64,000 nt of DNA from Phoronis australis (GCA_002633005.1 NMRA01000216.1:592441-656440), one strand, 5' to 3'. Positions 24,575 through 38,619 are shown, counted from the stretch's first letter. The notes: generated from the letters alone by a model not told the origin. A program made the numbers and translations.

Positions 24575-24967
24575 GTTAAGGTTATATAGGATCATGAAAA
24601 ATTTGGCTTCGGAACGTCATATCCCAGAAAGGACTGACCTTCATGCGAAGTTTTCAGATATCATACCTAATGCACTGTTCTCCAAAACACTGTTAAGAAA
24701 TGCTTTTAAAATATTTCACTTATTCATTAGGGCTAGCAAACAGGAGTTTAATGATTTTTATGCAAACGACAAAAAATTGAAAAAAAAAACTGTTAGTGTT
24801 TTTGAGACTTCCTTTTTAGTACAATTATATCAAGTGAGATTCGCTGTTATTGATATCGTTGTTTTGCTAAGAATGCACCTTTCTTTTTTGCTAACTTTAT
24901 TAAAACACATGACAAAGAGACCCAATTAATGGCAGATTGGTATAAAGTCAAAAATCAAATTCTACAT
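24575..24967 (-). repeat. Interspersed repeat family C, inverted copy
   Basis: The reverse complement follows the order of 1420-1865, including TTGACTTTTTATACCAATCT and a TTCTGGGATATGACGTTC-like segment. It is degenerate. Confidence 0.5.
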
Positions 24968-26039
24968 CTTTTTCTTTCAGAAGAAATATTTTTTGTCGAG
25001 GTACAATCTTAAGTTTTCTACATATCTGGCTTAATACAGTTTTGTCCATGCGATCTTACATTACCTCAAGCGTTCATGAAAATAGCATCCGATCAGAAAT
25101 ACGTTTCTTTGTCTTTTGTCACACATTGGTCTCACCTGCCATTTGTCACCTATGGCATTTTTTGTAATTTAATTAGCTCATTTCCATGATTACAAGCACC
25201 AAAAGCTTTTATTCAATTGAAGATTGTTTCACACAACCCAAACTGACAAGAATACAATAAAATAAACGAGCAATGCAGAGTGTTGGTATGTACACACTAT
25301 CCATTTGCATTGCAAAGAGATAATCATCAACAGAGGGCGCAACACTAATGAACTTCATATAGCCTCCTGGGGGTGCAAAACATGTTAGCAGATGGCAGGT
25401 GTGTTCCTATTGAGGAAAGTATTGCTGACTTGTCTTGCATCCTACTTCTATTAGCATAAAAGTCTGGTGAACAACTCGAAAATGAGGTCATTTGGTCAGA
25501 ATTTTTACCGAACTAAGCACAAGCCAATTTGTATACAAATTTTCAAATCTCTCATTATCCATGATTTTTCTGAAACAAATCTTTATTTTGCTGAAACCTC
25601 TGATAGTCCATATCCTGTTTGGATAACCAGATCAAAGCATACCTCAATAGGAACACACCCGCTATCGTGACTCCTCGAGCAATTTGGAGGATAAGAAGGC
25701 GGATAATGAAAATTAAGAAATAATAAAAGGGCCATTAGCGGCACAGGTGATGCCATTTCCGTAACAGCAATTACACGAACATATTTCAAGTAACTTAGTA
25801 GATACTGTGACAAACGCAAAACTAAAATTGCCACTTGGAGACTCCACAGTTGTCAGATTTGTCCCCAAATCCTGGTGAGTTGTACTGTCCTCAATTGATA
25901 AAAACAAATACCAAATTTCATGAAGATCCACAACAGAACTTGGTGGAGATTGAGTTACATACAAATACATGGTCACATAAAAATCTATGCAGCAAGTTTT
26001 ATTCCACAAAAATTCCTTCAAGTTAGAATCCAAGTACCA

Positions 26040-26245
26040 TAATCCTCCACTTAATAATTACAAAAATTGTCATTTTTCCCATCTTTCAAAGGCTGTTTAC
26101 CAAAACATTGTTTTATGACATCTAAATAGCGGCTGATAAATAAAATAAATTAAAAATTTCTTATTCTATGCTTTTGTGGAAAAAATTGACAAAATAAAAT
26201 TTAGCTTGTCCGCCATATTGTGTGTTAAATAAAAGAACTGTTAAA
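26040..26245 (-). repeat. MITE-like family B copy
   Basis: The right part reads ATTGACAAAATAAAATTTAG then CGCCATATTGTGTGTTAAAT, the reverse complement of the family's left half. Confidence 0.45.
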
Positions 26246-27959
26246 TTTGCTGCACGTTACGTATCAAAAACAAAAGACAAGGAAGCATTCAACAAAGCCA
26301 GTACATTGCCAGTTAGCAAGATCTCATTCATAGTACATACGGTGCAGTAGAACTGATCAAGCACAACAACTAACTGAAAAGTTATTGGATGGCAAGTCAG
26401 CAAGTTGAATTATGGGAGTTACTGGTATGACAACACCAACAATCCTCACTATTTTAGTTACATAAAGCAAAATATCTTCCCTCAAGTACCTTGCAAATGA
26501 CTAAAATTACTGAATGCCTCCCAGGTAATCCGACACCACTATGCCCTCGATAATAAATACTGAAGAATATTGAATACCGATGTCTTCAAATGTTCCACTC
26601 AAAAATCTAGAACTAATTACAGTTGCATAACTTTGTACAGTGACAATTTGTACACTTCAACACTAAGAGTTATTAAAAAAGATCATTCCATTGGCTTTAA
26701 ACTTGCCTTTAGGGAATTTACCATGATAAAACTTCTTTTTTACTCAGATTTGAGATACGATCTGAGAGTTTTACTGCTCGAGTTCAGACTTATCAAGTTG
26801 CCTGAAACGTTATTTCATGCCTCAAGCATGGTCTCAAATTATCAGTTTGTCCCTTGTTTAGAAACCAATCCTCGTCTGAGTAAGAACAAGTCGATACCAA
26901 TTTTGACCAATAAGTTGTCTAAATCTAAAATTGGTTTCATAATTTGATGGTCAAAGGCAGGCTTGTATCTCATTTAACATTAATCAGACGAGTGCAACAA
27001 TCTACAACATTTGCAATAATCTCTTTAGATTCTGAAGTTTTTCAGAAACACTACACCATGCCTTTGCATCATTCACCCGTCTAGGTTTGACACACACAAC
27101 CCCTAACAGAGATTCCCCTTGCACATTGCTACCATAACACACACACAAATATTGCATATCAGATCAGATCAGATACAACCCTGAGACACCACATGAGCAA
27201 CAGCTGTGCAGTCTCTGAATAAATAATTAACATTATCAACGCATTAACAAAAAACAACACGAGACAGGAAAAATAAATATACCTTCACCCCATTGCCATA
27301 ACAAGAACGGTGGTAGTATCAAGAAGAAGTAAGTTAGTTTAATAAAAATGTTTAACTCTTAACTAAAACGTTTCATTTTCTTGGAAGTTGACAACTCTTC
27401 TAAATTCAGACAAGTTTTCTGGAACTGAAGCGGAGAACTTGTCATTTCAAACAGGAGTACAAAAACAGACAATAAAAAAACATTTTAAAACATTCCACAA
27501 CTATTTAATTGAAGACCAAAAGCTATGCTTCACATGCAAAAACATATAATCTGAGACTTCATCGCATATTGATAAAAGTTTCCAAAAGCAACTAGTAAAC
27601 AGAAACATGAAACAAATTTCACTCATGGCTCAGATCTTTAAACAGCGTCAACCAACTTAAACAGCACAAATCTCCCTGAGGAAATGTCCACTGTAATGTA
27701 CGAAACTAGACTGTCGTTGGTGAGGCTAACTTTACATTTTTGTAGTCTGTTTCAATCAGACAACATCACTACTTTAAAGGCCACTTTACACCCACAACGC
27801 TCAACTGCCCAGTAGTGTAGCCACGATTTGAACCCCTATTTTCATGATCACATGAGAGTCCACAGTTCAAACTACTGAACAACACTTCTGGCAACTGACA
27901 AAAAATCAACTTAACTTTGCAATGCAGCATCCAACACACATTTCCATTTAAGAATTACA

Positions 27960-28215
27960 TCGACTGTAAAATTTCACTAATTTCAGAAAACAATAATTGC
28001 CCAAATTCACATTTTTTCAATTTTCACGGTTTTAGCAGTGCTGTGAATGCCCACAGTTTTTCAAAATATTTTTTCAAGGTAGTTGTAGAACAGAGCTTGG
28101 AAATGGTATAGCATCTAAATTTGAAACTATTTAACTTTTATGAGAAATTAAAAATAAAAGCAATTTCCCTTATCCGCTATATTGTGTCCTAAATTGGGAG
28201 AAGCTTACAGTATTC
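27960..28215 (-). repeat. MITE-like family B copy
   Basis: It contains CAATAATTGCCCAAATTCAC, then GCCCACAGTTTTTCAAAATA, then CGCTATATTGTGTCCTAAAT, in the order expected for an inverted family B unit. Confidence 0.5.
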
Positions 28216-28487
28216 AATGTACTACAAACATAATATTGTTTTCTGTTTGCAGATGGAATAAACAATGGGTAATGACACACCGTGTTCTTCCACTTTGGCT
28301 ACATAGAACAGTATTTCCTCCTTCCTGACTTTATGGAAATTTACTTGTTATATACGGTACTGTTAAGATGAACAGCTACTGTCAGACAGTGAATTTCAAC
28401 TTGTACTCAACCGTCACGCAGAGGGCACTCCAAGCCATTATAACGGATTCCTTTTGGAGTGTGCTGTACACGACCATGACACAATGG

Positions 28488-31400
28488 TTATGCATCATCT
28501 TCCTCCTCTTCTATGTCAGAGTTGACCAATCGCAGGAGACCTTGCACTTCCATATGGACGTCATGTCGTAGTGGATTTATCTGTACGATGTGCGTTGGCT
28601 TTGGGCGACACTGCAGAATAGCACCAATGATGATGAGGGTGGTGAACCCGCCACACATGATGAAGACAGATGTGTCTGGAAAGCAATTATGTACAGCTAT
28701 TACCAATCAGACAACAATAAAGCAATCAAGTCAAACAATGATTGGCTAAGAAAATGGTCCATTCAAGACCTTCGCCCTGCTCACGCTCATATATGGTCAA
28801 AACACAAGGTCAAAGGTAGTGTTTGGGTACAAGAAAAGTGAGATGCACAGATGCACATTTTTGACTTAAACCCTCACATCGATGGCAGATGGCGCTTTAA
28901 AGCCTAACTTCAACAGAATTTTGTTATTTTAGATGTATTAGGCTAACCATATAGTCCAAGCAAAGCCATTAAGTAAAATAAGAAAACCCGAGTTCAATCA
29001 CGCAAATGTAAGCCCACCAAATGATAGGTGAAGCTGCCTTTTGGTGCCATGTTGAGTCACCGCGCGATCCCAGCACAAACAACAAAAGGCCGATAACATT
29101 TATGTTGAATGGGGGTTATAGCGTGTGGGTGTTATTCGCAGCTGTTTGAATTAGAAGGTGATTCTCATGGTGACGTACACAATGAAAGCAAGCCAATACA
29201 CCTAATAGTCCGTTACATTTGGCAATTAATGGCACTAGTGGGCTCAGAGCGACGCTCTTAACATACTGTAGGAACCAAATTTTTGGGTGTTACTGTTTAA
29301 GGTAGGCTTTAAAGTCACCAATAAACTGGATGTCGACAAACTATCATGCTTATAGTATGATAACTCTCCAAATATTTCGCGCAAAAATAATTGACAAAAT
29401 CCTCATTATTTTATATTTCAAAGTTTGATTAACTTGCCGCAAATAATCAAAGCTTCAGTTTAATCACCAAATTTTGCTTTGCAACATCTACACAGTACAA
29501 ACCATGAATGCAATAACCAACAATTTTCTTAATCTTAATTTTTGTGGAGATTTTTTTAAAATAGAATTTCACTTGACGGCCATATTATAAGCAATAGTCG
29601 AATATAACATGCCTGTATTTTGAGAACCAGTTTGATGTCGATATTCAGTGGAGAAAACTGGTTCTCAAAATGCGAGCACGTTATATCCGACCATTACTTA
29701 GGTAGTGTGTAGAAGTGAAAAATTACTGCAACCCTTATAATTAAGTTCCACTGAACTTACATGTACTAATAAGTAACGTGATTGACTTCATTGAGGACGT
29801 GGGCAGTGCACTGTTCTCCCTCAGTAAGTGTTTCACATTATCCAGGGAACCATTATTGGCTGCTGGTTTCAGATCAAGTATATGGCACATTAAAGGGTAG
29901 ATGTCTACATTGTTAAATGGTTCAGCAATGATTCCCTTCTTAAACGCAGGCCCCCTCGCCAGGAAGAACGGATGCATATCGCTGAACTCGTTACTCCAGC
30001 CGTGGTCACCTGCAAATGACAAATTTATGTAGTTCCTGTAAACTTCAAAAATCATTAACATACATTAGGTGGAGTAAAGTTCAAATCAATTTTGATTCCA
30101 TAGGATTTTGCTTCGGATCAAAACTCTTTCATCATTTTCAAAAACCCGTTAAAGGGATGAAAGTTTTGTTTGACGCAATTTGTTTCCTGTTACAAATACA
30201 TTTTAACAGTTAAGTTATTGACAAGTTAAATCCATGCTCAAATCGTTGAACCACGGTTCCTTGCATAAAAAGAAGCCTTAGTACACAAAGAGGTAATTAA
30301 AAATCAAAATGAATGGATAGTTTATTAACTTGATAAACCAATTAATTGACCTTGCACTTCCTAAATGTTTTTTGGAGTCTCCAGTAGTATTGCATGGTAA
30401 ATTTCCCATCTCCAAAACTGCGTTGTTTGTTTGCCATTCCTGTGCAAACAGAGCACATGATGGTTTATGCGCCTAATTTCACAGCAAGAAGTAACCTACA
30501 GGAAGAGGGGACGCAGAGACCAAATTTGAAATCTAATTGTTGTGCTTAGGTGCGAGTCCATTTTTGAGACTTCCTTTATTGCAGAAAATATTTCAAAACA
30601 TAAGTGACATGAATACCATAGTTACAGAATACAATATCGGCCAACAAGCAGTTGTTTAATTGTGTTTTGAATCATGTTGTTGGATATCATAAACATGCTG
30701 GAGTCAAGTGAGGAGTGTTTATCTCTTGGTGATGGAATGGAATAGGAAGTAGCTAATAGCCACTTCCTGGAATACCACAGCGCCCTCTTTGGTAGTGCAG
30801 TAATTACCCACAATGTTGACCATCTGCAGGGCACCAACCCGCAGTTACACTCTGCTGCACTGCTAATCAATAATTTACATTTGGTAAAATGTCTCCAACT
30901 TCGGACAAAATTAATCGTCAAAATTGGCCTTTCTCATTTTCAGGGGGCTTCTAACATTGCAACAGTTGTGAAAGGACAGTTTTTCAAAAATTTTTGATCG
31001 TACAAAACTTGAACACAGAATTGATGCTGCAAATGTTGGATTAAAAAACAATGAAATAAAATTTCACTCGTCAGACATATTGTGTCCTAAACAGGTGAGA
31101 TTTTACCATAAGATTAGCTTGCTTTGTTATTTGTCATACTGCTGCATAGTAATAGCGCAAATGAATGATAAACCATTTTCCACTTGTCCAACTCGGCTCA
31201 AACGTGTACGTGCCACTGGCCCTATCTTTTGAAAGTTAGGTCAATTGTGCAATGAGTTTTTCTATCTTTGCAAAAAGACAGTTGAGTCTGGGATGTTAGG
31301 ATTAACTGTTATTTGAATTGTTTTACATCACTCTAAGGTCTTAGTTGTGAACAAATGTTTCTTATCTTCTCACAGTTTGAGAAATACTCAGCATTACTTT

Positions 31401-34400
31401 TAAAATGCATGAGAGGGTACCATATTGAAAAGATTCACAAGACAGGCGTAATTGCGCAGATGCTTAATGAAGATTATCATTGATACAGTTGAGATGAGTC
31501 TTTCCAGAATTTTCAATATAATTTTTCACGTCAGTTGTAAATGCTGGTAGTGACTGACCATTAGACATGGTGGTACAGTTAATGCCTACTCATCTCCAAC
31601 ATGGATATGAGGGTTACTCCCTCCCGCACGATAAACCAACTGAAGAAATAGATTACAAAACTGATAACTATGTGGAAAGAAAGCAAAACTTGTCAATTAC
31701 ACAATGCATGTATTGCTATACTCTGGTCTTGCGCTGTAGACAACCGAAAAATATAACGGGTGCTTGAATGAGTGTCCATTAGGTTATGAAGGATCCTATC
31801 TAGAATCATCCCAAATTTTGCTACATTCGCAACACCTTATTTCAGAACTGAGAGATCGGAATCAAATAAAACTTTCAGATACTATGCTTTATGCACTATT
31901 TTCCACAACATCAATATGAATTGCTTTTAAAATGTCCCACTTTTGTATGAGAAGCTATAAAAACTGGACCAAAACTCTGAAGTTACACAAAACGAAAAAG
32001 AAATGATAATTTAGATAACTGTAACAGCATTTCTGACATTTATCTTGTACATTTATATTAAAACAGAATGAATCTGGTTATGTTATTAATAGTATTTGCT
32101 ATTGATGTACATTCCTTTCTTTGCTAAATTTTAGTAAAAAAGACACATTCATGTGAACCAAATAATGGAAGATTGATAAGAAGTCAAAAACTAAAATCCT
32201 ACAAACTTTCTACTTTCACATAATGTGTAGTTTTAACAAATTAAAATCTATATTTTTGTAGACACTAAATACGCAAACTTGTTGAAAATGTCCAAAACAC
32301 AGCTGAGTATTAAACAAATTCTGCAGCGCTTGCAAAAACTATTCTTAACCACAATTTTAGTCGACACATCTCAAATAATAAAAAATAATCTGTACTTTTA
32401 GCATTACAGAAAAATAAACACTTTACAATAACCATATAAAAACGAAAATTTTCCTGGCAGTCTTAAAACATTGGCAACTGATATCGCATCCAAACCTCCA
32501 GGGGTCTGTTTCAGGAAAAGTAACTTAAGACTTAAGAGAAAAATTTGGCCTTATGTTCCACACAACTAAAAATCAAATTGTACTTGAGCAAAAGTGCAAA
32601 GTCTCTTTGTATATACACATAACTCCTAGTTAATGAGATAATTTCTAATATAATTTATTTCTACACTGTGATGCACTCATAAATACTCGACTAAATATTT
32701 ACTTAAAAAATTGTGAATTGGGAGCACAACACCAAATTTCTGTCTAAAGTCTTTTAAGTCACTTTCATGAAACGGGAAACCAGGGACATATCATAACAAC
32801 TATACCTACCTCTCTCCAAATAAGACTTCTTGTTGTAAACTACCTGCCAACCCAGGTCAGCCATGATAAAGATTGGAGCCACCCTTCTACTGTTCTTGTA
32901 ATGGAACTTGTCTGGAATGTCTTCCTTGTAGTATACATTGATATGGGGAACCTTTTTGAGCAGTTTGTACACAAGCTCCTTCTGACCTGCAATGAAGAGA
33001 GGAGAAAATATAACTAACATTTGGAATGTATAATACAGACTCAATTAAAAAAATTTTTACTCAACGAAAATGGGTTCTACTATTTTCTTATGACTTGGAA
33101 TGTTAGTCACAGTGACAGCCATTTATGGCATATCTCGTTCAAGCAGAGCACCCAGCTTTCATCAAAGCAGTTCAGACAGCCCCAAGTCAGATGGAGAGAT
33201 GACATCGAGAAGACAAGAGGCACAACGTAGATGAGAGCGGCAAGAGACAGAACAAATTGGAAGGCATTGTCGGAGGGCTACATCCTGCAGTGGATGGACA
33301 ATGCCTAGAGTCAGAGTCAGAGTCAGTTCACTAAACGTGCTAAGTCATCATGACCACCTCTGAGATGGAACTTGATATTATTTTGGACATTTTCCATACA
33401 CTTCATTACAAACTCAAAATAAATATAGACATTCAGTGCTCAAAAACATTATGGTTTACGCAGATAAGAACCTAGCACACATTTGTACTTGATGAACCCT
33501 AGATTCATGCTTCAACCTTGAGATTGCGCTTATAGCTTTAATGCTCTGGCCATCAAGTGCAAACAAGAAATACCAGACATTTGTCCAAGTAAAGTAAATC
33601 AATACGTACTCGAGCACAGTATAATACACTTACTCGAGTTCACACAAAAGTAGAACAGAAAATGTCAAACATGATTTCAAGTTTGATTATGAGTATAAAA
33701 ATTAGACTGTAGGCCATGGAATTTACTTCATCAAAAGGGACTTACTTGAGTGCAAGTCAGAAATTCCATCTTATCCGCCGCACAATTGTATTTGAAAAAT
33801 AACTGAATCTCACTTCAGCAAAGTACGAGCCTATGCGAATATACCCATAACGGCTAGTTCATTCCGGCACCAGTACCGTTGGATATGAAGTCCCGTCCAC
33901 ACACAGCCAACCCGAGGACAACTTGCACTAATGGCAACTTACCCCACATTTGAGTGGAGCGTCCACACACATATATCTGTGTAAGGTGCAAGCTGTTGCT
34001 CTAAGCGTGACAATAAACACCTAATGCGACTACGGCACGCAAAAGAAAACCTCCCTGTATTTTTCAGAAGCTAATAATTATCTCCGCCCTACCCCACTTT
34101 TTGCAGCCACACAGCGATTACAAGTGGCGTAAGTTACTCTAGACCAAGTTACCACCTCAGTAATGTGGAGTAAGTTGTCACAAGTGGGCTAAGTTGCGCT
34201 ACTATAGCATCCACACAGCACTCAAACCCATAGCCGCAACTCTTCCAGGAGTAACTTGTTCTAGAGTAAGTCTGTGTCCGCCTGGCACTAAGTTCATCTA
34301 ATCCCCTACGTAGCCCAGCTTTACAAAGAGAATGTACAATTTGACCCCTAGGCACTATATGCCTATACTTCACTAGCTTAGTAATTGTATTCTGTTGACT

Positions 34401-37400
34401 AACCTCAAATAAAACTAGTAATTTAACCTGATGGTTTAATGTAATGGGCACAATTTTTCACTATAAAATCGTGGTCATATTTTTTGGCTCGTGGAGAAAA
34501 ATGATGCAAAACCATACCTCACACGATTTTTTGATTCTTTCACGTTAATTTACAGGCAATGGTGAGAGCATTGGTAGACAGAAAATAGTCCTTAAATATA
34601 TTCATCTTAGCAGAAACCAATTACCATACAAATCCAGATAAGCCAAGGACAGTTGACAACAGTTAGTAATGACTTTCTGCTCCTGAATGTGTAATAAGGT
34701 TTGGGTAACTTGCCTTGAAAGCTATGGGTGTTGAGAGGAGCAAATAAAATCAGATGATTGTTAGTGTAAATTGGTACTAAACTGTGATATGCTAACAATA
34801 GTGTGAACTTTTCACATTGGTGCTCTCTAGAGTAATGAGAGCGCGATAACCATTTCCGCTTGATCTCAACTTAGATTTGTTGGACAAAAATTCACAGTGG
34901 TCCATTAATCTAAAAACAGAGGAATAAATCCCACAGTCAGTCCCCGCAATGTTTAATATAGCTTAAGTTCACTAATTTATTATTGCGCTACCACATCAGC
35001 TGGGATCAAAATTCTCACGCTTTATCAGTCGCAACCTTCACTTCACAAGGCGCAGAATCTTCTTCACAGTGGGATATGTACGGAACGTGATGTCCGTCAT
35101 CAATGGATATTTCAAGAGTTTTGGCTTTTTCTTTAAGTCATTAGTACACCCCACCACACAGCAGTGGAAATTTGCTGGCTTTATAATAAAAGGAAAGGCA
35201 TTAAAATGCTGTTCATACCAGAAGATTGAAATATCCAGTCTGCATTACACGGGATCAATAGGCAGTGCTGAGTGCCTGTCCACCAAAGATCTGATGGCCA
35301 TCAGGTGTGACATTGAATTTCAATATAGTGCATGCAGCTATTACAAGTCAAAATCTTTATTTGATTAGAGCAGGAATATAACACAAAATTTCTGGCTTAA
35401 ATTAAGTGTCACTTATCATAAAACAGACCTTGGTTGAAAGTTTTTAATTTTGTTGTAAGACGTTTTAAGACAACTGCAACAAAAAACAAAATCTAGGGAA
35501 AATCAAAGAGATTCAACAGTGCTCAATTCTGAACACAAACATCACTTTGTATGTCAGTAAAGTCCTTCACTATGATGATACATATGTAGCATACGATAAT
35601 GAAGGGAAATTCAATATGGATTATGAATGTAGTCATCAGACACAGACAACAGGCTCTCTGCAACAGCTGTGAATTACATTCTCAGTTGGCAGTCAATGAA
35701 TGGCCATTGTTCTATAGTTCTCTATAGGCACACAGGTCTCCTGACACAAAAGGCTTCTGAATTTGCTGGCTACATGATCTGTGCACTTGTACAATTAATA
35801 AGAAATAACATACACTGAACTACAGCGTTTATTAAAATGTCCTAGCAGTTTTTCCCACACTGGTCCAAATGAATTTTTTTTTACAAACAACTTTGACTTT
35901 AATTTTTCAAGCTTCAAGCTTACTCAGCATATGTTCCAGAATGGCAAGAGTCTGACCACCGAACATTAGAAACTCGGTCCATCTCACAACACTTTGTACT
36001 TCATTTAATTGTACATTTTTCTCTGTCAAGAGGCCCAACAGGAAATCAGATTTTAAGCTGTGTAAGGGGTTTTCCCTCGCTAGTCGCCAGTGCTATTGGT
36101 TTCTGATTCACCCTAATTAGTGGCTCGCCAGTTGCGCCATTATTTCCAACAGCGCCACTTACTCAGTTATAACTTTTATGACTGCCTTATTCACAATGAG
36201 AATTTCAACCTTTAAATCAGTTTTAAAAATTACAACCCCTTTGGTGTGAACAGGGTATAAGGTCGTATTGTGTGAAATTAGGAGAATTATTACAGTAGCT
36301 ATGTCCTCACCGCAATAAAACATTGGCTACAATAACTAGATATATCGTGGACTAAAGCTAGTGATTTTTCGAACGGCTTAGCTTCTGAAATTGAATTCGT
36401 TATAAAAAATTTAGTTAGGAACATTTTTCCCAAAGAAATATGATAAAAATTAGTCAAAAGAGAAATGCATGACTTAAGTTCTCTGGTACACATTGATGAA
36501 TGTTTATAGTACTGCAACTCTTTGGAAGGTGTGATGGCAGATCGACTAAACGAGCACAGGGAGGCTCATCAATGGATTCGATTGATACCTGGATCTAGCC
36601 TTCTTTGCAGTTGAAACCAAAGGGAAGGTTTTTCTAATGAATCAGTTTGACCATACTCTTTACCATACAAGGATGTCATGCACTCATGCAAGTTGAACTG
36701 ATTGCTGAGCTGCTTTGACTCTTCCTTGCATTTAAGCGGACAGCTGACATGGAACAAGACGATTGTAAGTTTGCCTTATATCAATTGCATTTACACAGAC
36801 ATTTGTATAAAGTATTTTTTGCAAGATGTGTTGGGACAAATGTATGTTAATTATAGCTCATATCCAGTTAAGAAATAAGGGTCAACACAATGATTGTATC
36901 ATCTTTATAACTTTGTGCTGTTTCAACAAACGAAATGGACAGGTGGAAGGCTGTTATTTCCATCAAATAACATGAAACACAACTGAAGGATCCGATTGTC
37001 TGACACAACATTGGGGTAAAAAAATAAAGACAATACAGCAGTCAGGGACTGGATAAGAGTGACTGTCCAATGCAATTTCATATTATTTTTCTAATTAACT
37101 ATGTTTAAGTGCCTGAAATCTCAAAAATTAAAGTTAATATAACAACACCATAACAAAACTCAAAACAGTAGAAAACTTTAAAGTAATTTAATTACCGTAA
37201 GATAGGAATATAACCCAGTGTTAAACAATGCCTAAAATTTGATTTCTTAATAAACAAAAGCTAAATGCCTAAAATAAATAAACAATGGTTTAATATTAAT
37301 CACGGAACAAGAAGGGGGTGCAGCCAGGGACCCAGGGGTCCGTTCCAACAAACCTTAAATTTTAGTAAATTTTAAAATAAAAGTTAGATTTGTCTCAAAA

Positions 37401-38619
37401 CCAATTAAAGAACGAGATCCTAAGTTTGACTTAAGTGTATGACCTAAATTTTGTCTTAATTTTGACTAACTTTCCAAGTGTGGAAGTTTAAAAGTTTGGA
37501 AGTTAAGACAAATCTTAGACTTAAGTCAAAAATGAACTTAAGTCAGTTTCTTGGAACAGGTCCCAGATCTCTCTACAAGGTCACCTTTATATTACTTAGG
37601 AATCTCAAGAACCAACTATGTTCATCTTTTGTTGCACCCTTGGACAAATCCTGAATTTGTTGAACAACAGCCCATAAAACTCTTTCTTATAGCAGTTAAA
37701 AAGGTAAAAAAGCTTTGCTGGAATAGCTTTAAAAGATTTCTATGAGTGATACGTTACCTTTTTTCGGCCATATATTTTTGAATGGTGTCCCATCAGTAGT
37801 GAAATATAAAGCTGGCGAAACATAGTCATCCAGGTAGACTGTATTATTCTCTCCGTATCCCTCCATACCATGGTCACTAGTCACTATCAGGTTAACTTTG
37901 TCAAGCAAACCAAACTTTTCCAGCTCATCCAAAAGATATCCCATATATTTATCGCATTCAATAATTGTCGCTTTCATCTGAGGTGAGTCTGGACCCCACC
38001 TGTGTCCTGTGCTATCTGGCTCGTGATAGTATAACAAACCAAGATTAATATTTTTCTGAGTGAACCACGACGTCACTGTATCGGCACGGTCGTGGAATGG
38101 AACGGAACCATTGTAGTGTTCATAAAACGTCGGATGCACACCTCCAATGGGTTTCTCACAGTCACTGCCTATCCAGAAATATGATCCCGATTTGTGACGT
38201 TTTGCCTGCAACTGGTTGGTCACCCATATCGGTTCTCCACTAAACCAATCACAGTCATGAGCAAGTTCATGTGGACTAAAGGTCTTATTCCATACAGGGT
38301 CATACATAGCGTTGTTGACAACACCATGAGACTCTTCGTACAAACCAGACACTATGGAATAATGATTAGGGAATGTCTTGGTAACAAATGCATTCTTAAT
38401 CCATTTTGCTCTCACTCCATTTTTATAAACTCGGCCAAAATTCGGAGTTGGAACCTTATCAAGGTAGTCCCACCTGAAGCCATCAAACGAAACAATCAAC
38501 AGTTTTGGATGATTGCAGTTTAATGCTCCTAAACTTCCTCTATCAATCACACTATTCAAACAACTTGGTAAGAGGCACACAAAGGATACACAGACATATT
38601 TCCACATAATTTCATACAT
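28488..38619 (-). CDS. ENPP4/5-like ectonucleotide pyrophosphatase/phosphodiesterase, 4 exons
   Basis: Exons on the minus strand: 38619-37758, 32986-32810, 30009-29761 and 28675-28488. All are GT-AG and all introns are phase 1, giving 491 residues. I chose the ATG at 38619 because it sits just before a hydrophobic signal peptide (residues 5-20, WKYVCVSFVCLLPSCL); the frame is open to 38745, and an ATG at 38607 is also possible. Metal ligands and nucleophile are all visible: Asp46 in SFDGF, Thr82 in KTFPNHYS, Asp202 and His206 in EPDSTGH, Asp249/His250 in TSDHGM, His349 in GDHGW. Exon 4 encodes one membrane span (about 433-452, FIMCGGFTTLIIIGAILQC) and a short cytoplasmic tail ending in an acidic run. 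This is a type I protein with its catalytic domain outside the cell. Characterised relatives cleave dinucleotide polyphosphates (ENPP4) or NAD-type substrates (ENPP5); which applies here cannot be told. Intron 1 (32987-37757) holds a LINE remnant and MITEs. Confidence 0.92.
29380..29596 (-). repeat. MITE-like family B copy
   Basis: It carries AATAATTGACAAAATCCTCA at its left and AAATAGAATTTCACTTGACG then GCCATATTATA at its right. It abuts the family A hairpin at 29597. It lies in ENPP-like intron 3. Confidence 0.4.
29597..29693. repeat. Fold-back hairpin family A copy
   Basis: Arms of about 38 bp: GTCGAATATAACATG with TTTTGAGAACCAGTTT on the left, and AAACTGGTTCTCAAAA with CACGTTATATCCGACC on the right. 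A few mismatches are present, with a loop of about 20 nt. Confidence 0.75.
30890..31105 (-). repeat. MITE-like family B copy
   Basis: The right end reads AATAAAATTTCACTCGTCAG, then CATATTGTGTCCTAAACAGG and TGAGATTTTACC, the reverse complement of the family's left terminus. The left end has GACAAAATTAATCGTCAAAA. It lies between ENPP-like exons 2 and 3. Confidence 0.55.
31778..32205 (-). repeat. Interspersed repeat family C, inverted copy
   Basis: The reverse complement runs in the same order as 1420-1865. Shared landmarks include TTTGCTAAATTTTAGTAAAA with AAGACAC, and a TGCTTTATGCA core. It lies between ENPP-like exons 2 and 3. Confidence 0.55.
32497..32560. repeat. MITE-like family E, partial copy
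   Basis: It shares the left terminus and the following AACTTAAGACTTAAGAG with the 37336 element. No right end was found. Confidence 0.35.
33181..33328 (+). mobile_element. LINE 3'-end remnant with short tandem tail
   Basis: It translates as QVRWRDDIEKTRGTT, stop, then MRAARDRTNWKALSEGY and ending WMDNA, stop. This is the Trp-rich C-terminal pattern typical of non-LTR retrotransposon ORF2 proteins. A TAG stands where a Trp is expected, so the copy is dead. AGTCAG repeats (about 33306-33328) follow directly and look like a LINE 3' tail. It lies antisense within ENPP-like intron 1. The clade was not determined. Confidence 0.6.
33870..34300. repeat. Possible MITE with subterminal repeats
   Basis: It contains several TAAGTTACTC/GAGTAACTT motifs in both orientations. 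It starts near CCGTCCACACACAGCC and ends near GTAAGTCTGTGTCCGCC, giving weak inverted ends. Boundaries are uncertain. Confidence 0.3.
37336..37565. repeat. MITE-like family E (GGGTCCGTTCCA ends)
   Basis: It begins GGGGTCCGTTCCAACAAACC and ends TCAGTTTCTTGGAACAGGTC plus CC, clearly inverted relative to each other. The interior is rich in TTAAG and TTTAGT motifs. A partial relative (GGGGTCTGTTTCAGGAAAAG) is at 32497-32560. It lies in ENPP-like intron 1. Confidence 0.6.

Larger units (their letters stand above)
22496..28487. other. 3' flank of the SPRY gene and repeat-rich intergenic DNA
   Basis: The SPRY and ENPP-like genes converge here. A candidate poly(A) signal AATAAA on the plus strand is at 23483-23488. 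Family C (24575-24967, inverted) and family B copies (26040-26245, 27960-28215) occupy part of it. No recognisable protein, RNA gene or conserved motif was found. Confidence 0.5.

Noticed and set aside
35069-35368. 99-codon plus-strand open frame in ENPP intron 1
   Set aside because: It has no domain, low complexity and no splice support.
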